Source of the DNA: Piscibacillus sp052246295
GTDB taxonomy: Bacteria; Bacillota; Bacilli; Bacillales; Alkalibacillaceae
DNA: 64,000 nt
Assembly: GCA_052246295.1 (NCBI GenBank)
Contig: JBQQCO010000012.1
Strand: one strand, 5' to 3'
Made by a program: the position numbers and the translations under genes. This document shows positions 61,604 through 64,000 of this stretch, one piece after another. Within the stretch, counting starts at the first letter, position 1. Each line of letters opens with the position of its first letter. Under the pieces are notes generated by a model. The model ran no database searches and had not been told where the DNA came from. It was given only the letters and a program-made list of their open reading frames with translations.

Positions 61604-62142
61604 TATGCATCACCGTCCTGATCTCTTTGTAGCTCTTCTTTCAATTTACGAATTTCATCACGAACTTGTGCGGCATCTTCAAATGCCTCATCATGTATTA
61701 ATTGCTGTAATTTATCTTGTAACTGTTCTAATTCTCTTTGTTTATGCAGATTACCTCCAACACGTCTCGGAATTTTTCCGACATGTTTCGTGTTGCCGCT
61801 GTGAACACGTCTAAAGATTGGATTTAAATAAGCCTCAAATGCATGGTAACAATGACTGCAACCAAATTTACCTCGTTTACGGAACTGTTGATAAGTCGTT
61901 CCACATTTATCACAAGTTAAATGGTGTTGTTTAGTGTTAACGGATTGTTGTTGGTTAAGCGTTTGATCAAAAGGAAACATGCTTGTTAACAACTGATGTA
62001 TTGACATATTGTCTTTAGAAAAATTCATATAACCTTCTTGTTCAGCACACTGTTCACACAGGTGGATTTCTGTCTTTTCGCCGTTGACCACTTGAGTATA
62101 ATGAACAGTTGCTTCATTCTGTTGACAACGTTGACATTTCAT
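61603..62142 (-). CDS. mcsA: McsB activator McsA, zinc-finger protein
   Basis: Activates McsB and senses redox state. The 179-residue protein has four Cys-x-x-Cys pairs (CQRC, CEQC, CDKC, CSHC) in the first half and a C-terminal UVR domain (LIHDEAFEDAAQVRDEIRKL). It lies 11 bp after ctsR and is translationally joined to mcsB. Confidence 0.95.
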   Translation of the reverse strand: MKCQRCQQNEATVHYTQVVNGEKTEIHLCEQCAEQEGYMNFSKDNMSIHQLLTSMFPFDQTLNQQQSVNTKQHHLTCDKCGTTYQQFRKRGKFGCSHCYHAFEAYLNPIFRRVHSGNTKHVGKIPRRVGGNLHKQRELEQLQDKLQQLIHDEAFEDAAQVRDEIRKLKEELQRDQDGDA

Positions 62143-62153
62143 TGTCCACCCTC

Positions 62154-62621
62154 CTATTTATCATGTATTTTTAAAGTCATGAGTAATTCTCTAAAAATCT
62201 TTGCCCTTAATTGGTCACGCATGGGTAAAGGAATGGATAAAATATCTCGGTGCATAATCTTACTCATTAACCGTTGTTCACGCCCCGTAATCATCCCTTC
62301 TTCAAACAATCGTGCAATATAATCAAGGCTTGCTTGTTGTGTTAATTGATCACCTGTTAACATCAACAACTCATCTATAAGCTCTGATTTTGACTTTGGC
62401 CTAATTCGCATAATACGAATATAGCCTCCACCACCACGCTTACTTTCTACGATATATCCCTTTTCCACAGTAAATCGTGTGTTAATCACGTAATTTACCT
62501 GAGATGGTACACATTCGAAATGATCAGCAATTTCGCTTCGTTTAATCTCAATCATATCACTTTTACTGGATTGAATCACCTTTTTCAAATAAGACTCAAT
62601 AATATCCGATATGTTCCGCAA
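62154..62621 (-). CDS. ctsR: Class III stress gene repressor CtsR
   Basis: Heat-sensing repressor of clp genes. The 155-residue protein starts at a TTG (62621) with GGAGGG 8 nt upstream. The winged helix-turn-helix includes RSEIADHFECVPSQVNYVIN near residue 29 and the Gly-rich wing SKRGGGGYIRI near residue 60, the thermosensing loop with its Arg that McsB phosphorylates. It binds its own operator at 62674-62696. Confidence 0.96.
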   Translation of the reverse strand: MRNISDIIESYLKKVIQSSKSDMIEIKRSEIADHFECVPSQVNYVINTRFTVEKGYIVESKRGGGGYIRIMRIRPKSKSELIDELLMLTGDQLTQQASLDYIARLFEEGMITGREQRLMSKIMHRDILSIPLPMRDQLRAKIFRELLMTLKIHDK

Positions 62622-62673
62622 TCGCCCATCCCTCCCTCAAACTATTTAGTATGAGAAAAGTCAAAAACATCAA

Positions 62674-62696
62674 TTTGACTTTGACTATCTTTGACT
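62674..62696 (-). promoter_or_regulatory. CtsR operator
   Basis: The minus strand carries AGTCAAA-GAT-AGTCAAA (62680-62696), the tandem heptad of the CtsR consensus RGTCAAANANRGTCAAA, and a third AGTCAAA overlapping at 62674-62680. It lies just downstream of the -10 element, over the expected transcription start. Confidence 0.92.
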
Positions 62697-62704
62697 ATAC
62701 TTTT

Positions 62705-62732
62705 ATTATACTCACATTTTATTTTGTTGCAA
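62705..62732 (-). promoter_or_regulatory. Promoter of ctsR operon
   Basis: TTGCAA at 62727-62732 and TATAAT at 62705-62710 with a 16-bp spacer, about 85 bp before ctsR. Confidence 0.78.
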
Positions 62733-62779
62733 ACCAAAAAGCTTAAAACAAAAATCAATTGTTTTTAATTTTTACCATT

Positions 62780-62815
62780 AAAAAAGCCTTCGTGTCCGAA
62801 TAGACACAAAAGCTT
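62780..62815 (-). terminator. Terminator of the MgtC-family gene
   Basis: Stem AAGCTTTTGTGTC/GACACGAAGGCTT (62803-62815 with 62784-62796) followed by TTTTTT. It begins inside the stop codon of the gene. Confidence 0.9.
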
Positions 62816-63506
62816 ATTTCTCATACACATACGTGACATGTTCTAATTTACTTACTTCATCTAAGATATCATTTCGTTCAAACTCCTGATTTTTTTCAAG
62901 TTCTATATAAATATTACGTTGATCAGAACTTTCACTTTCAATCTCTAATCGCTTTACAACTAATGAAAACTCATCAAAAACATTTAACACATTTGCGATA
63001 TGAACATCTTTACTTGCGATTAAATGAATGAAATTATCCGACTTACTCTTTGTGAAAAGTTTTTCCCAAGAGTTTAAGAAAATTAAACTTAGTAAGACTA
63101 CTGCAGTTACTAAAATAGCTAAGGAGTACATCCCAGCACCTATGACCAACCCAATACCTGCAACTGTCCATATCGAAGCAGCTGTCGTTAAACCTCTAAT
63201 CGTCATGCCATGCACCATAATTGTACCGGCTCCCAAGAAGCCAATACCACTTATAACGTAAGAAGGGATCCTCGCTGGGTCAAAACGTACATTGTTATAA
63301 GTATCTATGAACGCTTCAAAGCCATAGATTGATAGCAACATCATTAAACATGAACCAACACCTACTAAAATATGTGTTCTAAAACCAGCTGAGTGCTTTT
63401 TTAATTCACGTTCAAAACCAATCAAACCACATAAAATCGTTGCTAGTAGTATCCGAACTAACATCACGTCAAAATCGTGACCTAAATATTGATTAATGTA
63501 ATCCAA
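62814..63506 (-). CDS. MgtC/SapB-family inner membrane protein
   Basis: The 230-residue protein has four or five hydrophobic segments in its first 145 residues, with the family motifs LCGLIGFERELKKHSAGFRT near residue 26 and SGIGFLGAGTIM near residue 85, and a soluble ACT-like C-terminal domain. Members are linked to growth at low magnesium and, in pathogens, to survival in macrophages; the role here is unknown. A TTG start at 63506 follows GGGGGAGGGG. It lies alone between the rRNA operon and ctsR, with its own promoter and terminator. Confidence 0.9.
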   Translation of the reverse strand: MDYINQYLGHDFDVMLVRILLATILCGLIGFERELKKHSAGFRTHILVGVGSCLMMLLSIYGFEAFIDTYNNVRFDPARIPSYVISGIGFLGAGTIMVHGMTIRGLTTAASIWTVAGIGLVIGAGMYSLAILVTAVVLLSLIFLNSWEKLFTKSKSDNFIHLIASKDVHIANVLNVFDEFSLVVKRLEIESESSDQRNIYIELEKNQEFERNDILDEVSKLEHVTYVYEK

Positions 63507-63573
63507 AAACCCCTCCCCCTTTCTATTTTTGTATAATTATTATATTATGCCGTCAATTAATGATTAATGTTAT

Positions 63574-63601
63574 TAATTATACCAAACACTATTATGTAAT
63601 C
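63574..63601 (-). promoter_or_regulatory. Promoter of the MgtC-family gene
   Basis: TTGATT at 63596-63601 and TATAAT at 63574-63579 with a 16-bp spacer, about 70 bp before the gene. A second possible start, TTGACG at 63547-63552, lacks a good -10. Confidence 0.6.
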
Positions 63602-63664
63602 AAATACTTAAAAGAACCGTGATGAATTAGAAAGACATTTGTTAATCAATTTACTGATTTTAAT

Positions 63665-63699
63665 ATATAAAAAACCAAGAAGCTTTAACTTCTTGGTTT
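63665..63699 (-). terminator. Terminator of the rRNA operon
   Basis: Perfect 11-bp stem AAACCAAGAAG/CTTCTTGGTTT (63689-63699 with 63672-63682) followed by TTTTATAT, directly after the 5S gene. No tRNA gene follows. Confidence 0.93.
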
Positions 63700-63704
63700 C
63701 AATT

Positions 63705-63820
63705 GCCCGGCAGCGTCCTACTCTCACAGGGGAAACACCCCAATTACCATCGGCGCTAGAGAGCTTAACTTCTGTGTTCGGCATGGGAACAGGTGTGACC
63801 TCTCTGCTATCGCCACCGGA
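63705..63820 (-). rRNA. rrf: 5S ribosomal RNA
   Basis: 116 nt. The transcript shows GGTGGCGATAGC, GTTCCCATGCCGAACAC, AGTTAAGCTC and GAGAGTAGGACGCTGCC, all hallmarks of Bacillus-type 5S rRNA, and its ends pair (TCCGGTGGCG with CGCTGCCGGG). Ends are placed by this pairing and may be off by one or two bases. Confidence 0.96.
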
Positions 63821-63896
63821 CTATGTAGTTGTTGGGTTAACAACCTTCAAAACTAAATACGAACTACCAAGCGTCATTTAACGTCTTTTCAAATCG

Positions 63897-64000
63897 AAGT
63901 TAAGTCCTCGATCGATTAGTATCCGTCAGCTCCACGTGTCACCACGCGTCCACCTCGGACCTATCAACCTCATCGTCTCTGAGGGATCTTACTTGCTCGA
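63897..64000 (-). rRNA. rrl: 23S ribosomal RNA, 3' end only
   Basis: The last roughly 100 nt of 23S rRNA: the transcript includes GAGACGATGAGGTTGATAGG and ACTAATCGATCGAGGACTTA, the conserved end in Bacillaceae. The gene continues past the right edge. The 23S-5S spacer is about 75 bp and holds no tRNA. Confidence 0.93.

Noticed and set aside
63821..63896. tRNA gene in the 23S-5S spacer or after 5S
   Set aside because: No cloverleaf or GTTCRANNC-type box is visible; the terminator follows 5S directly.

Overview
The window is a stretch of chromosome from a low-GC Gram-positive bacterium of the family Bacillaceae. The protein sequences and gene order follow Bacillus subtilis closely (rrn-ctsR to rplQ-truA), but several local differences point to another genus. 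A salt-adapted genus is possible, but I cannot fix the genus from sequence alone. Every gene I can support lies on the minus strand, so the biological reading direction runs from position 64000 down to 1.

Read in that direction, the layout is: the 3' end of a 23S rRNA gene and a 5S rRNA gene; an MgtC-family membrane protein gene; the CtsR-controlled stress operon ctsR-mcsA-mcsB-clpC; radA and yacL, with disA missing between them; ispD-ispF-gltX; a cysteine T-box, a 21-bp-phased repeat array and cysE-cysS-mrnC-rlmB-rae1; sigH; rpmG-secE-nusG; rplK-rplA; rplJ-rplL; ybxB; rpoB-rpoC; ybxF-rpsL-rpsG-fusA-tuf; a gap of about 840 bp with two palindromic repeat elements and two S10 promoters; the complete S10-spc-alpha ribosomal cluster from rpsJ to rplQ, including secY, adk, map, infA and rpoA; the ECF transporter core ecfA1-ecfA2-ecfT and truA; and finally the purine operon purEKBCSQLFMN with the first part of purH, which runs off the left edge.

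The genes form the core of growth control: transcription (rpoA, rpoB, rpoC, nusG, sigH), translation (most ribosomal proteins, EF-Tu, EF-G, IF-1, three tRNA-related functions), protein export (secY, secE), protein quality control (ClpC with its McsA/McsB adaptors) and purine synthesis. Regulatory RNA and DNA signals can be read directly: a PurR box, a guanine riboswitch with its terminator, a cysteine T-box, an L10 leader with attenuator, two L1-type leader hairpins, a CtsR operator of heptad repeats, and many sigma-A promoters and intrinsic terminators.

The most notable observations are: a Tyr at the RpoB position equivalent to E. coli Asp516, a known rifampicin-resistance change; two copies of a mosaic palindromic repeat whose cores are in opposite orientation, one inside the purine operon leader; an array of TTTGGCGAAA motifs at an almost exact 21-bp period behind the T-box, with a second unrelated 10-mer pair at the same period elsewhere; loss of disA from its usual site; and absence of rplM-rpsI after truA. 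I did not find a clear new multi-gene system. Nearly all the protein-coding content is housekeeping.
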